Shown one piece after another: positions 1 through 9,339 of a DNA stretch of 64,000 bases; position 1 is the stretch's first letter; each line of letters starts with the position of its first letter. The translations under genes and the position numbers were made by a program. This DNA is from CBDCWO01 sp965223405. Lineage in GTDB: Bacteria; Bacteroidota; Bacteroidia; Chitinophagales; Saprospiraceae. The stretch is from contig CBDCWO010000006.1 in assembly GCA_965223405.1 (NCBI GenBank), positions 1,674,001 to 1,738,000 of the forward strand. The letters run 5' to 3'. Below the pieces are notes generated by a model. The model worked only from the letters and a program-made list of their open reading frames with translations. It ran no database searches and was not told the origin of the DNA.

Positions 1-413
1 TAAGTAAGATTCCCTCGCTTTGGTTTTGGAAGATCCGTATAGAAAAGTTGGATCAAAATGAATCAAAGGTATCCATTCCTTATAACTGGCGTACTAAGAA
101 TCCCTTTAGATCCATCTATTTTGGTGCGTTATGCGGAGCTGCAGAATTGTCCACCGGGTTATTGGTATTGGCCTCTGTGTATCCAGATAACATTTCAATT
201 CTGGTTACCAATATAGAAGCTTCTTTTTCGAAAAAGGCCAATCAAAGTGTAACCTTTCACTGCGATGACGGACCTTTGCTTAAACAGGCTCTATTCAAAG
301 TCAAAGCTGGTGAACCGCAGCGAATAGCCATGCTGAGTATAGGTTACTTACCAGATCTTACCGAAGTTGCAAGGGTAAAAGTAACCTGGTCTATGAAGCA
401 ACGAAGCTCTTAG
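1..413 (+). CDS. DUF4442 / hotdog-fold thioesterase-like protein (5' partial)
   Basis: The reading frame is open from the left edge (first full codon at base 3) and stops at 413, so the gene begins outside the window. The TTG at 48 is an internal codon: the residues before it (LWFWKIRIEKLD) already fit the family. The visible 136 residues have the DUF4442 pattern, with a conserved NPFRSIYFGALCGAAELSTG stretch resembling the central helix of hotdog-fold acyl-CoA thioesterases. Family members are cytoplasmic proteins of unknown substrate. The assignment to DUF4442 rests on sequence pattern; a thioesterase activity is inference. Confidence 0.75.
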   Translation, partial: SKIPSLWFWKIRIEKLDQNESKVSIPYNWRTKNPFRSIYFGALCGAAELSTGLLVLASVYPDNISILVTNIEASFSKKANQSVTFHCDDGPLLKQALFKVKAGEPQRIAMLSIGYLPDLTEVARVKVTWSMKQRSS

Positions 414-485
414 TATTACAAAAACAAAGTAATTGTAGAATAAATCGAAGGTTTTTCAAGATCAAGTTCCGCGACTCTCTGTTGG

Positions 486-1205
486 CTATACACCTTTGAC
501 TTTTCCACTGCCCGAAACATGACTATCTATTCGGGGTCTTCCCTTGTAATGAATATCGCCACTTCCCGAAATTCTGGCTTCCAAATTTTCGCGAACTTCC
601 ATACCACAATTACCGGAACCACTAATAAAAACCGAACATTCATCAGAAACAAAATCCATGGCCTTAACATCTCCTGAACCACTAATACGGACCTCAGCAG
701 TATTAGAATTACCGTTTAGATAAATATTACCGGAGCCACTAATCCTGCAATTGACTCGTGTACAACTAATATCTGCCCGAATAGATCCTGAACCACTTAT
801 GGCAATTTCAAATTGGTTGGCTGTAAAGCGACTTTCAGTGGTAATATTACCTGATCCGTGAAGTTTAATTGCACTTAACTCGGGTACGGTAATATAAAAA
901 TTAATCGGTTTTGATGTTTTCACATTACCTTTAAAACCAATTTTCCAATTTCTATCTTTAACCTCACTCCTCACATATTCAAATAGATTTTCTTGTGCTT
1001 CGAGGACAACAGATTGTCCAGATCCACGAGTAACATATACATTACCGCTTCCTAATAATGCAATTTTGTTAAAATCCTTAATATCAATTTCCTTTTTAAC
1101 GACAGGGCCTTCGCCTACAATCCTTTTAGTCCAAGCTTGGGTTGAGCACTGAGAAGAAATAAAAAGAAGAGTAGCAAGAAAACAATAGGAATAAAAGCTT
1201 TTCAT
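486..1205 (-). CDS. GIN-domain (DUF2807) putative adhesin, exported
   Basis: About 239 residues. A longer frame reaches 1262, but the ATG at 1205 is preferred because it begins a typical signal peptide (MKSFYSYCFLATLLFISSQC). The mature part is a DUF2807 domain: a right-handed beta structure with repeated GSG(N/D/S) turns spaced about 20 residues apart (LHGSGNI, ISGSGSI, ISGSGNI, ISGSGDV, ISGSGN, ISGSGDI, VSGSGKV). Such proteins are common secreted or surface-attached proteins of Bacteroidota; the family name suggests adhesion but no partner is established. The Cys near the signal end is not a strong lipobox. A related protein lies at 55971-56663. It ends convergent with the DUF4442 gene. Confidence 0.85.
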   Translation of the reverse strand: MKSFYSYCFLATLLFISSQCSTQAWTKRIVGEGPVVKKEIDIKDFNKIALLGSGNVYVTRGSGQSVVLEAQENLFEYVRSEVKDRNWKIGFKGNVKTSKPINFYITVPELSAIKLHGSGNITTESRFTANQFEIAISGSGSIRADISCTRVNCRISGSGNIYLNGNSNTAEVRISGSGDVKAMDFVSDECSVFISGSGNCGMEVRENLEARISGSGDIHYKGRPRIDSHVSGSGKVKGV

Positions 1206-1396
1206 AGTCAAAACAATTGAATTTTCATTTATTAGTATAACATAAAGACGAATATGGATCAAAACACGTTACACATTTTGATCTAATTATTGATGTATTT
1301 TACACTCAAATAAATCAACGCCAAACTTTAAACATTAATTCTGCGATTAAGTTAATTATACAGTACCTTTAAAACTAAAAACGGAATACCAACATT

Positions 1397-3229
1397 ATGG
1401 TTGAATTTGCCAGTATTATTATTTTAGGAATAGCAGCTCAATGGATATCCTGGAGGTACCGGGTGCCGGCGATTTTGCCATTGATAATAATTGGCCTGTT
1501 GGTTGGACCAATTTCAACTTTATGGACAGAAAGTGGACACAAATTTATCGAGCCCATATTCCGTGATGGACATGGTCTTTTTCCGGGAGAAAGTTTGTTT
1601 TATTTTGTTTCCCTGGCAATTGGAATTATTCTTTTTGAAGGAGGTTTAACACTCAACATAAGAGAGTTTAAAAGTGTCGGTCTTTCAATTACCCGGTTGA
1701 TTTTAATAGGGTCGCTGATCACTTTTATTGGTGGTGGAATTTCGGTTCATTTTCTGCTGGGTTTGTCATGGAAGATCTCTTTTTTATTTGCTGGTCTGAT
1801 CATAGTAACCGGACCTACGGTTATAGCGCCTATTTTGAGAAATATTCCCTTGACTAAGAATGTTTCTACAGTGCTTAAATGGGAAGGCATCTTAATCGAC
1901 CCATTAGGAGCATTGGTCGCGGTACTTGTATTTGAATTTATCATTTCAGGAGGAGAAGAATTTACCCAACATGCCTTGTTGCAATTTGGAAAAATAATCA
2001 TCGTCGGATTATGTATTGGTTTTACTTTTGCTTATGCTCTTTACTACGCCATAAAATATGAGCTGCTGCCACGGTATTTGTTGAATGTGGCTACCTTGGC
2101 ATTGGTGCTCACGGTGTTTGTCATTTCAGATTTATTTGCCACCGAATCTGGTCTTTTATCGGTAGTCATTATGGGAATGGTGATTGGCAATCTGGATATG
2201 CCGGGATTTAAACATATCCTGGATTTTAAAGAGTCGCTGAGTATTTTGTTGATTTCGATTCTCTTTATACTTCTGGCGGCAAATATCAATTTGGAAGATC
2301 TTTATATCCTGGAAAATTGGAATTGTTTGATCTTGTTTGGCATCATCATATTGATTCTGCGTCCACTTGGAGTATTTTTAAGTACAATAGGAGGACAATT
2401 TAATTTTCCAGAAAAAATCTTTATATCCTGGGTAGGTCCAAGAGGTATTGTTGCGGCTGGCATTGCATCTTTGTTTGGACTAAAACTTGCCAACGATGGA
2501 GTACCCGGTGCGGAGTATATCACTCCGCTTGTGTTTATGGTCGTTCTAGGAACTGTACTGCTAAATGCAACAACAGCTCGTTTTCTTGCCATTAAGTTAG
2601 GTGTAATTATGGAATCCTCCGATGGTATATTGATTATCGGATCCAATGTTGCTTCACGGATGGTCGCAAAATTCTTAAAGGATAAAGGTCGTCATGTCGT
2701 GATTATTGATAACAATGCCAATAGTATTCAGAAAGCTAAGGATATTGGTGTCGAAGCGTTCCAGGCAAATATTTATACTGATGACTTAAACGACCATTTT
2801 GAATTATTAGACATGGGATATTTGATCGCTATGACATCTAATGTAGAAGTGAATCAATATGCAATGGATCATTTCAGATCTACCTTTGGAGAGAGAGGTA
2901 CCTACCGGTTATCGATTCCACAAAAACACCAAGAAGTAAAACTAGATGACCCAGACAACGTATTTTCTGCAGAATATGTTGATTTCCTCCAAATCAATGA
3001 AATAGCTCGAGATTTCCCCCAGATCCATCAAATAAAACTAGATGGTCCAACTCATTATAAAGAATTCTTACAAAAGATTCAAACCTCAAAAACCAGGATT
3101 CCCTTGTTTCTCGAAAAGGATAATAAGCTAATTATCATATATCCAAATCTTGACTTGGATATGATCACTAAGAATGATTCTTTGTACTATTTAGGAGAAG
3201 AATTTAATTCCGAGCTGCAAAATCCTTAG
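1397..3229 (+). CDS. Monovalent cation:proton antiporter (CPA type) with C-terminal RCK/TrkA-N domain
   Basis: 610 residues. Residues 1 to about 400 form some 12 membrane segments of a Na+(K+)/H+ exchanger, including the TVIAPILRNIP and WEGILIDPLGAL stretches where CPA1-type NhaP antiporters carry the ion-binding acidic residue (D in LIDPLGA). From about residue 405 a Rossmann TrkA-N/RCK domain follows (ILIIGSNVASRMVAKFL, then VVIIDNN), expected to bind a nucleotide and gate transport in the cytoplasm. A clear TrkA-C domain is not visible. The gene stands alone and ends 11 bp from the convergent gene at 3241. The ion preference (Na+ or K+) cannot be told from sequence. Confidence 0.85.
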   Translation: MVEFASIIILGIAAQWISWRYRVPAILPLIIIGLLVGPISTLWTESGHKFIEPIFRDGHGLFPGESLFYFVSLAIGIILFEGGLTLNIREFKSVGLSITRLILIGSLITFIGGGISVHFLLGLSWKISFLFAGLIIVTGPTVIAPILRNIPLTKNVSTVLKWEGILIDPLGALVAVLVFEFIISGGEEFTQHALLQFGKIIIVGLCIGFTFAYALYYAIKYELLPRYLLNVATLALVLTVFVISDLFATESGLLSVVIMGMVIGNLDMPGFKHILDFKESLSILLISILFILLAANINLEDLYILENWNCLILFGIIILILRPLGVFLSTIGGQFNFPEKIFISWVGPRGIVAAGIASLFGLKLANDGVPGAEYITPLVFMVVLGTVLLNATTARFLAIKLGVIMESSDGILIIGSNVASRMVAKFLKDKGRHVVIIDNNANSIQKAKDIGVEAFQANIYTDDLNDHFELLDMGYLIAMTSNVEVNQYAMDHFRSTFGERGTYRLSIPQKHQEVKLDDPDNVFSAEYVDFLQINEIARDFPQIHQIKLDGPTHYKEFLQKIQTSKTRIPLFLEKDNKLIIIYPNLDLDMITKNDSLYYLGEEFNSELQNP

Positions 3230-3240
3230 GCCTGCACGGT

Positions 3241-3705
3241 TTATTCTTTGAGGAGAACTGCTTTGTTTAATGCATACATTAGGCGATTGATGTCATCTGC
3301 ATTGGTTTGCAAGGTACCCTTTAAGGTAATTGCCTCAGCAGTATATTTTACAGGCTCTTCAGTATATACTTCCATTACAGTCTCTGGACCAGCGCCACCA
3401 CAAAAGAAACACATATTATAGGGATAGGCAGACAAAATAAACTCTTTATGACTCTTATATCCTTCAACCGGAATTATGTATCCGGTTACTGTTACTTCTT
3501 TACCGGTTATAGCTTGTATGGCTTCACTAAATACTGGTTTATCAACTTTGAAGCCTAACAATTCATCATACTCTTTTGTAAATGTGATTTTAGCCAACAC
3601 CTTCCAGAGATTTGCAGTTTCCGTACCTGACTGGGCATGAGTTTGCGAAAAACTACTCATACAAAAGACCAAAGCAAAAGAGGTAATAATCCGTGATAAT
3701 TTCAT
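3241..3705 (-). CDS. Small exported protein with OB-like fold and MCFFCGGAGPE motif
   Basis: 154 residues from the ATG at 3705; the frame extends to 3792 but the 3705 start gives a clean signal peptide (MKLSRIITSFALVFCMSSFS) and sits about 24 bp below a -7 element. The mature part has a VTVTGYIIPVEGYKSH strand pair followed by MCFFCGGAGPETVMEV, a CxxC-containing motif seen in a family of small periplasmic Bacteroidota proteins distantly like DUF3299. The CxxC could bind metal or be redox active. Function unknown; no operon partner. Confidence 0.65.
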   Translation of the reverse strand: MKLSRIITSFALVFCMSSFSQTHAQSGTETANLWKVLAKITFTKEYDELLGFKVDKPVFSEAIQAITGKEVTVTGYIIPVEGYKSHKEFILSAYPYNMCFFCGGAGPETVMEVYTEEPVKYTAEAITLKGTLQTNADDINRLMYALNKAVLLKE

Positions 3706-3734
3706 AAATTCTAAAATTACATTTCCAAAAGACA

Positions 3735-3742
3735 CAAAATTA
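3735..3742 (-). promoter_or_regulatory. -7 promoter element for the 3241-3705 gene
   Basis: The minus strand reads TAATTTTG, matching the Bacteroidota TAnnTTTG -7 consensus, about 30 bp upstream of the ATG at 3705. No TTG lies at the ideal 19-21 bp distance, so the -33 box is weak or absent. Confidence 0.45.
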
Positions 3743-3901
3743 ACAAGATAAATTGAAAAATAGTTTTCCAAAAAAAATCTATGGATTGTCATGCACGCAA
3801 TTATATATACTCAAATCCGAATAAGATGGTAAATGAGTATCTTTATTTCCTAAATTAGACAACAAATTACAGAGGTGTCGCACATCATCTATTTTAATGC
3901 A

Positions 3902-5119
3902 CTACAAGCCTTTGATCCTTTGCCAAAATAAGTAAAGAGATGTTTTTATGTCTGGATCCATATTCCGGTTTGGAGTAACTACAATTAAATCCATCCCTGG
4001 TACTTTTTCAATTTCAAAACTAAACACACAATGATCCACTTCCATCCCCGTACCAAATCTCAAATCACAATATTTCCATTTGAGACTATCCAAAGTCTCC
4101 ACACTAAAGTAATTATTAGAAAACCACTTCAGAATATTAATTTCTTCGGTACTTTGAATAGATTCAATTAAGCTATGATTTTTAGGAATTTTCCTCAGGT
4201 GTTTCAATGTCTGCAGCGAATCCAACAATCCATAATCCGCTACTATATAGTGGCTATCCTGATCTGCTACCAAATTCCAGACTAGATTATTGAAAATAGT
4301 GGGTGAAGAAAATGTACGATTAAAATGTATACGCTGAGATATCAATTGCGATTGGTGAATAAAGTTAACATGTCGTTTATTGAATACAGTCAATAACAGA
4401 TAGGTCGAACTAACGATCAATCCGGCATAAACCCAATGTCTCCGACCCGAGGAGTGCTTAGGCAAACAACTAGCTCTAACCAAAGTAAAAAGAAAAGGAA
4501 TAGTATAAATGGGATCGACTACCGCAATACTTGAAATGGCCAGTCGCGCATTGGAAAAAGGTAAAAGAGCCTGTGTGCCATAAGTCGTGAATATATCCAA
4601 AATGATATGGGTTAAAATAACCCAAAAATAAAGCCAATACCAATTTTTGAATAGAATACCTTCCTGCTTGAACTTACTTTCCTGAATTCGATTTTGGAAT
4701 TTTGCATTAAATATAAAATATCCAGAGATAGTCATTAATCCCAAAGCAATAATTCCTCCTAGGCTCGAAAAGTAAAAACAAATCAACAGTATTAGTGCCG
4801 TCAAGGCCAAGTATAGAAAAAGATAAAGAAACCATCTTGCCAATGGATACCAAAATCTGGATCGAAAGTTGGCTAAATACCAGCGCCTTGTAAGCCAGGC
4901 CATAGCAAACGGGAATACAATAGCAAAGAAAAAGGAATGACTGATACCCCGATGAAAGGCCAATGATTCCACTTCCCCCATAAAGAGATTCCCAATAACA
5001 TCAAGATCCGGAATGGTACCCCCGATTGCTCCCCAGACCATGGCACGATTCCCGATTCTTTTACCCATCACAACTTCTCCAACTGCAGCACCTAAGACAA
5101 TCTGGGTAAGGGAATCCAT
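3902..5119 (-). CDS. DUF457 / YdjM-type membrane-bound metal-dependent hydrolase
   Basis: 405 residues. The N-terminus has the family hallmark MDSLTQIVLGAAVGEVV, then GTIPDLDVI and FHRGISHSFFF: His and Asp residues expected to bind metal at the membrane face, as in LexA-regulated YdjM of E. coli. Four to six hydrophobic segments follow, with a further HIILDIFTTYG motif near residue 170. The last 200 residues are soluble and lack a recognisable domain. It starts 7 bp after rnc stops and is probably the last gene of fabF-rnc-DUF457. No physiological substrate is established for the family. Confidence 0.8.
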   Translation of the reverse strand: MDSLTQIVLGAAVGEVVMGKRIGNRAMVWGAIGGTIPDLDVIGNLFMGEVESLAFHRGISHSFFFAIVFPFAMAWLTRRWYLANFRSRFWYPLARWFLYLFLYLALTALILLICFYFSSLGGIIALGLMTISGYFIFNAKFQNRIQESKFKQEGILFKNWYWLYFWVILTHIILDIFTTYGTQALLPFSNARLAISSIAVVDPIYTIPFLFTLVRASCLPKHSSGRRHWVYAGLIVSSTYLLLTVFNKRHVNFIHQSQLISQRIHFNRTFSSPTIFNNLVWNLVADQDSHYIVADYGLLDSLQTLKHLRKIPKNHSLIESIQSTEEINILKWFSNNYFSVETLDSLKWKYCDLRFGTGMEVDHCVFSFEIEKVPGMDLIVVTPNRNMDPDIKTSLYLFWQRIKGL

Positions 5120-5126
5120 ATACTAA

Positions 5127-5870
5127 TTACATTTCTGAGATTTCATCTTCAATATTCAAATGTTTAATCGCTTTTTTCGAAGCCAATTGCTCGGCGCTTT
5201 TTTTATTGAAGTCTTCAGCAGTGGCCATTTCCTCACCATCCACAAGCACTGCTACTAAGAAACGATCACGATTATCCATCCTAAACTTGTCCAAAACTGA
5301 ATACCCAATTTCCTTACCATGTTTTTGACACCACTCAAGTAGTTGACTTTTAAAATTGTCGTCGAGGCTTTCCAGATCATGGATATTGAGATATTCTCGC
5401 AACAATTTATGGATAATATAATTACGGGTGTATTTGTAGCCATTTTCAAGGTACATAGCTCCTAAAAATGCTTCCAGAGCATTTCCCAACATTGAAATTG
5501 TCAATTGGGTATTATTAAACTCTTTTAGTAATACATCTATACCAATACGATCAGCCAGTAAATTCAGGGTTTTTCTTTTGACAATTTTTGAACGCATTTT
5601 GGTGAGGAAACCTTCATTGGAATTGGGATATTTTTTAAATAAATACTCCGCAACTACAGAGCTTAATATGGCATCTCCAAGATATTCAAGCCTTTCATTG
5701 GAATCCAATTTATGTCCACGGTTATTTACACTGGATTTGTGGAAAAACGCCATTTTAAAAAGGTGTGGATTTACAGGCGTATAACCTACTAATGAATACA
5801 ACCGGTTTACAAAATGTTTTTCACTTGATAAATAGTAATTATATTTTCTTCTCAGTGATTTATATAACAT
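5127..5870 (-). CDS. rnc: Ribonuclease III
   Basis: 247 residues. The RNase III signature NERLEYLGDAILSSVVAEYLF carries the catalytic acidic residues (E and D of LEYLGDA, E of NALEAFLGA near residue 135). A double-stranded RNA-binding domain covers roughly residues 165-240, ending in the usual KKSAEQLASKKAIKHL helix. It processes rRNA precursors and other duplex RNA in the cytoplasm. The ATG overlaps the fabF stop (TAATG), which suggests translational coupling. The acpP/fabF/rnc neighbourhood is an old and widely kept bacterial arrangement. Confidence 0.97.
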   Translation of the reverse strand: MLYKSLRRKYNYYLSSEKHFVNRLYSLVGYTPVNPHLFKMAFFHKSSVNNRGHKLDSNERLEYLGDAILSSVVAEYLFKKYPNSNEGFLTKMRSKIVKRKTLNLLADRIGIDVLLKEFNNTQLTISMLGNALEAFLGAMYLENGYKYTRNYIIHKLLREYLNIHDLESLDDNFKSQLLEWCQKHGKEIGYSVLDKFRMDNRDRFLVAVLVDGEEMATAEDFNKKSAEQLASKKAIKHLNIEDEISEM

Positions 5871-7111
5871 TAAACACGCTTGAATATGATTGATGAGTTA
5901 TGCCCTCCAAAACCAAATGTGTTGCTTAGCACAATATCAATATTTCTACTTTGGGGTGTGTTTAAAGTCAAATTCAATTTTGAATCAATTTCAGGATCCG
6001 CATTGTAGTGATTAATCGTCGGTGGAACGAATTTATATTTCATTCCCAGAATGCAGGCTACTGCCTCTATCGCACCGGACGCTCCTAACAAATGCCCTGT
6101 CATAGATTTTGTCGAACTGATATTTACCTGATACGCATCTTGACCGAAAACATTGGAGATGGCACGTAGCTCCGCCACATCACCCAATGGAGTTGAAGTA
6201 CCATGTACATTTATATAATCAATATCAGCAGTTGAGATACCCGCCTCTTTCAGTGCTATTTTCATAACTTGAGATGCACCAAGCCCCTCTGGATGAGGGG
6301 CGGTCATGTGATATGCATCTGCAGTGGCTCCGGTGCCAATAATTTCCGCATAAATATGAGCACCCCTATTCTTGGCATGTTCGTACTCTTCTAAAATAAG
6401 ACAGGCACCTCCTTCACCGAGCACAAAACCATCCCGATCTCGATCAAATGGCCGAGAAGCCGTTGAGTAATCTTCATTTCGCTCGGACAATGCTTTCATA
6501 TTACTAAATCCTCCTACTCCGGTCTCAGTAATAGCTGCTTCACTACCTCCTGAAATGATGATTTTTGCCTTACCCAGCCGTATATAATCAAAGCTATTAA
6601 TCAATGCATGGTTGGCCGAAGCACATGCGGATACCGTAACATAATTTATACCTCGACATCCATACTTAATAGATATATGTCCCGCAGCAATGTCGGCAAT
6701 CATTTTGGGAATAAGAAAAGGACTATATCTGGGTTTTCTTCCCGATTCCACATATGTTTCTATTTCGGCTTCCAAAGACCTTAATCCTCCGATACCAGAA
6801 CCCCAAATAATACCACAGTAATCGGTGGCCAAATCATTTTCGGTAAGTCCTGAATCAGTAACAGCTTCCTTGGTTACATATAAAGCATATTGTGAAAAAA
6901 GGTCTAATTTTCGCACTTCCTTCCGATCCAATACACCGGTAGGATCATAATTTTTTATCTCACATGCAAATTTGGTCTTAAAGGCGTCTGCGTTAAATTT
7001 AGTAATCAATTTAGCACCACTAGTGCCGGATTGTAATCCATTAAGATATTCAGATACGGAATTTCCTATTGGCGTCAACGCTCCGATTCCAGTCACAACT
7101 ACTCTGTTCAT
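5870..7111 (-). CDS. fabF: 3-oxoacyl-[acyl-carrier-protein] synthase II
   Basis: 413 residues, the usual FabF length. It condenses malonyl-ACP with acyl-ACP in fatty-acid elongation. The Cys-His-His triad is visible: Cys in VSACASANHAL (about residue 165), His in NVHGTSTPLGD and His in KSMTGHLLGASGA. The C-terminus has the FGFGGHNSS glycine-rich loop. It is followed without a gap by rnc. A strong intrinsic terminator lies between acpP and this gene, so fabF either relies on read-through or on a promoter in 7112-7240 that I could not identify with confidence. Confidence 0.97.
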   Translation of the reverse strand: MNRVVVTGIGALTPIGNSVSEYLNGLQSGTSGAKLITKFNADAFKTKFACEIKNYDPTGVLDRKEVRKLDLFSQYALYVTKEAVTDSGLTENDLATDYCGIIWGSGIGGLRSLEAEIETYVESGRKPRYSPFLIPKMIADIAAGHISIKYGCRGINYVTVSACASANHALINSFDYIRLGKAKIIISGGSEAAITETGVGGFSNMKALSERNEDYSTASRPFDRDRDGFVLGEGGACLILEEYEHAKNRGAHIYAEIIGTGATADAYHMTAPHPEGLGASQVMKIALKEAGISTADIDYINVHGTSTPLGDVAELRAISNVFGQDAYQVNISSTKSMTGHLLGASGAIEAVACILGMKYKFVPPTINHYNADPEIDSKLNLTLNTPQSRNIDIVLSNTFGFGGHNSSIIFKRV

Positions 7112-7243
7112 ATAATTATATCTTTCACATTGCTAAAATAGATAATTCTTGATTCTTTGACTGAATAAGCTTGTTATTCTTAACAATTGACAATATAAAA
7201 TACTGTCAGAAATTCAGGCAAGTCGGCAATTATAAAGGGCTTA

Positions 7244-7285
7244 AAACAAAAAAATCCATAAATGAGAATTGGCCCATTTATGGAT
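7244..7285 (-). terminator. Rho-independent terminator after acpP
   Basis: A perfect 11-bp inverted repeat (7254-7264 with 7275-7285, 10-nt loop) is followed on the minus strand by a T7-G-T4 tract. It lies 35 bp after the acpP stop and separates acpP from fabF. Confidence 0.8.
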
Positions 7286-7319
7286 CTTATGATAATATCT
7301 TAATTTTTTAAATAGCTAA

Positions 7320-7559
7320 TTAAGATGAAGTTTGAGATTCCAAGTAACTAACCGCCTGACCTACAGTTTGAATATTTTCAGCTTGCTCATCAGGAATAGA
7401 TATATCGAATTCTTTTTCAAATTCCATAATTAGTTCAACAGTATCCAAAGAATCAGCTCCTAAATCGTTTGTAAAACTTGCTTCTGGAGTGACTTCTGAA
7501 TCATCAACGCCTAACTTGTCAACGATGATCTTTTTTACTTTTTCTTCAATACTAGACAT
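7320..7559 (-). CDS. acpP: Acyl carrier protein
   Basis: 79 residues, acidic, four-helix ACP. The phosphopantetheine attachment site is Ser37 in GADSLDTVELIM, and helix III and IV sequences (FDISIPDEQAENIQTV) are standard. It carries acyl chains for fatty-acid synthesis and for FabF encoded next door. It has its own full promoter (7582-7614) and its own terminator (7244-7285), so it is mostly expressed as a single-gene transcript, as expected for a very abundant protein. Confidence 0.97.
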   Translation of the reverse strand: MSSIEEKVKKIIVDKLGVDDSEVTPEASFTNDLGADSLDTVELIMEFEKEFDISIPDEQAENIQTVGQAVSYLESQTSS

Positions 7560-7581
7560 AGTAATACTTTTTAATTTTCCG

Positions 7582-7614
7582 CAAAAATAAAATTAATATA
7601 GACTCTAATACAAA
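7582..7614 (-). promoter_or_regulatory. acpP promoter (-33 TTTG / -7 TATTTTTG)
   Basis: On the minus strand TTTG (7611-7614) is followed after 21 bp by TATTTTTG (7582-7589), a full match to the Bacteroidota promoter pattern, about 23 bp before the acpP ATG. Confidence 0.75.
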
Positions 7615-7723
7615 GTACTTGTATTTTTTTTGAATCCCTTAAAATAATAAATTGTTTATCAATTACTTAAATTAACTTCTTGTAAAATAAAATACAAGAT
7701 GACTATCAATGGCTTTCATTTGT

Positions 7724-7731
7724 TACTTTTG
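7724..7731 (+). promoter_or_regulatory. -7 promoter element upstream of pyk
   Basis: TACTTTTG matches TAnnTTTG. The start codon of pyk is 130 bp downstream, so the leader would be about 120 nt. No convincing -33 TTG is seen at the right distance. Confidence 0.45.
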
Positions 7732-7860
7732 CAAATTGTTTTGTGAGATTTTCAATAAAGGAAAAACCAAATTAAAATACAATTAGCAGATTGTGAGGTC
7801 GATACATGTATAATCAATAGGTAACTTAAACCGAAAGTTCCCAACAGAGGAAAAATTGTT

Positions 7861-9288
7861 ATGAAGTTTCAAAACACAAAAATAATAGCAACTGTAGGTC
7901 CAGCGCTCAATACTAGAAAAAAATTACTTGATTTGGCTAAAGCAGGAGTCGATGTTTTCAGACTAAATTTCAGTCATGGAACGCATCAGGATCATTTAAA
8001 TGTAATTGAACAAATTCAATGGATCAATCAAGAATATAATTTACATATTGGAATCCTTGCTGATCTTCAAGGGCCTAAAATCCGTGTAGGTAAGATCAAA
8101 AACGATGGTATCCCGATCAAACCAGGAGATATAATCACGTTTACCAATCTCAAAGTAGGTGTGGGCACTAAGAATGGTATTTACATGAGTTATAAACAAT
8201 TTCCTCAGGATGTAAAAGTAGGAGATAAAGTTTTGGTCGATGATGGGAAAATAGAGTTATCCGTAATCGATACTAATTCGATCAATGAAGTCAAACTGAA
8301 AGTACTATTTGGATCCAGGCTCAATTCCAACAAGGGAGTTAACCTCCCGGATACATCTATTTCATTACCATCCATTACCGCCAAGGACTTAAACGATCTG
8401 GAATTCATTTTGAAGCACGAAATAAACTGGATTGCATTGTCATTTGTACGCACAGCGAAAGATCTTAAGGATCTCAAAAAAATTATTAAGAAAAAAGGTC
8501 ACCCAGCCAAGATTATAGCCAAGATTGAAAAACCTGAAGCTATCTCCAATATAGACAAGATCATTGCCAAGACCGATGCGGTTATGGTTGCTAGAGGCGA
8601 TTTGGGTGTAGAAATGCCAATGGAACAATTGCCTCTAATTCAAAAGACCATTATCAACAAATGTCATGTCGAAGCAAAACCGGTAATTGTAGCTACTCAA
8701 ATGATGGAAAGTATGATTCATAATTTGTCGCCTACAAGAGCAGAAATCACGGATGTAGCCAATGCTGTACTTGATGGAACCGATGCGGTAATGTTAAGTG
8801 GAGAGACCTCAGTAGGGGACCATCCGACCGCCGTTGTTAACACTATGGTTAAAATCATTCAGGAAACAGAAAATAATTATGTCTATAGGGACAAAAAAAT
8901 AAAACCATCGCGAAAGTCAAAAACTTTCTATTCGGATGTGATTTGCTATCAAGCTGTAAAAACGGCTGAAGAAACAGGTGCTAAAGCCTTGATAGGCATG
9001 ACGATCTCAGGTTATACGGCATTCAGAATGTCAAGTTACAGACCGAAATCCGAAATATTCATATTTTCAGAGCGCCCTTATATGTTGGCTACTTTAAATC
9101 TGGTATGGGGAGTACGAGGATTTTATTACGATAAGTTTTCAACGACAGACGAAACTGTCAATGATGTGGTGGAAATCTTAAAAGAATTCGAAATATTACA
9201 TCCCGGTGATTTTGTAGTCAATACTGGAAGTATGCCACTTCATAGTAGAGGTCGAACCAACATGCTTAAATTAACGTTAGTGGAATAG
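7861..9288 (+). CDS. pyk: Pyruvate kinase
   Basis: 475 residues, normal length. It converts phosphoenolpyruvate and ADP to pyruvate and ATP. The TIM barrel shows the N-terminal TVGPALNTRKKL and FRLNFSHGTHQDH motifs, the substrate and metal site IAKIEKPEAI...VMVARGDLGVEMP, and ATQMMESMIHNLSPTRAEITDVANAVLDG (conserved Lys, Glu, Asp). The B domain spans roughly residues 70-165; the C-terminal domain ends in VNTGSMPLHSRGRTNMLKL, without an extra PEP-utiliser domain. It leads a plus-strand series of genes reaching to 15.1 kb. Confidence 0.97.
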   Translation: MKFQNTKIIATVGPALNTRKKLLDLAKAGVDVFRLNFSHGTHQDHLNVIEQIQWINQEYNLHIGILADLQGPKIRVGKIKNDGIPIKPGDIITFTNLKVGVGTKNGIYMSYKQFPQDVKVGDKVLVDDGKIELSVIDTNSINEVKLKVLFGSRLNSNKGVNLPDTSISLPSITAKDLNDLEFILKHEINWIALSFVRTAKDLKDLKKIIKKKGHPAKIIAKIEKPEAISNIDKIIAKTDAVMVARGDLGVEMPMEQLPLIQKTIINKCHVEAKPVIVATQMMESMIHNLSPTRAEITDVANAVLDGTDAVMLSGETSVGDHPTAVVNTMVKIIQETENNYVYRDKKIKPSRKSKTFYSDVICYQAVKTAEETGAKALIGMTISGYTAFRMSSYRPKSEIFIFSERPYMLATLNLVWGVRGFYYDKFSTTDETVNDVVEILKEFEILHPGDFVVNTGSMPLHSRGRTNMLKLTLVE

Positions 9289-9339
9289 ATTAAACACTGA
9301 TTTTTATCGTTTATACATCACACAGGATTTAATTGTCGG

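Noticed and set aside
1364..1371. TACCTTTA before the antiporter gene
   Set aside because: It lacks the final G of the -7 consensus and has no -33 box, so it is not listed as a promoter.
5578..5784. Plus-strand frame opposite rnc
   Set aside because: Shadow of the RNase III gene.
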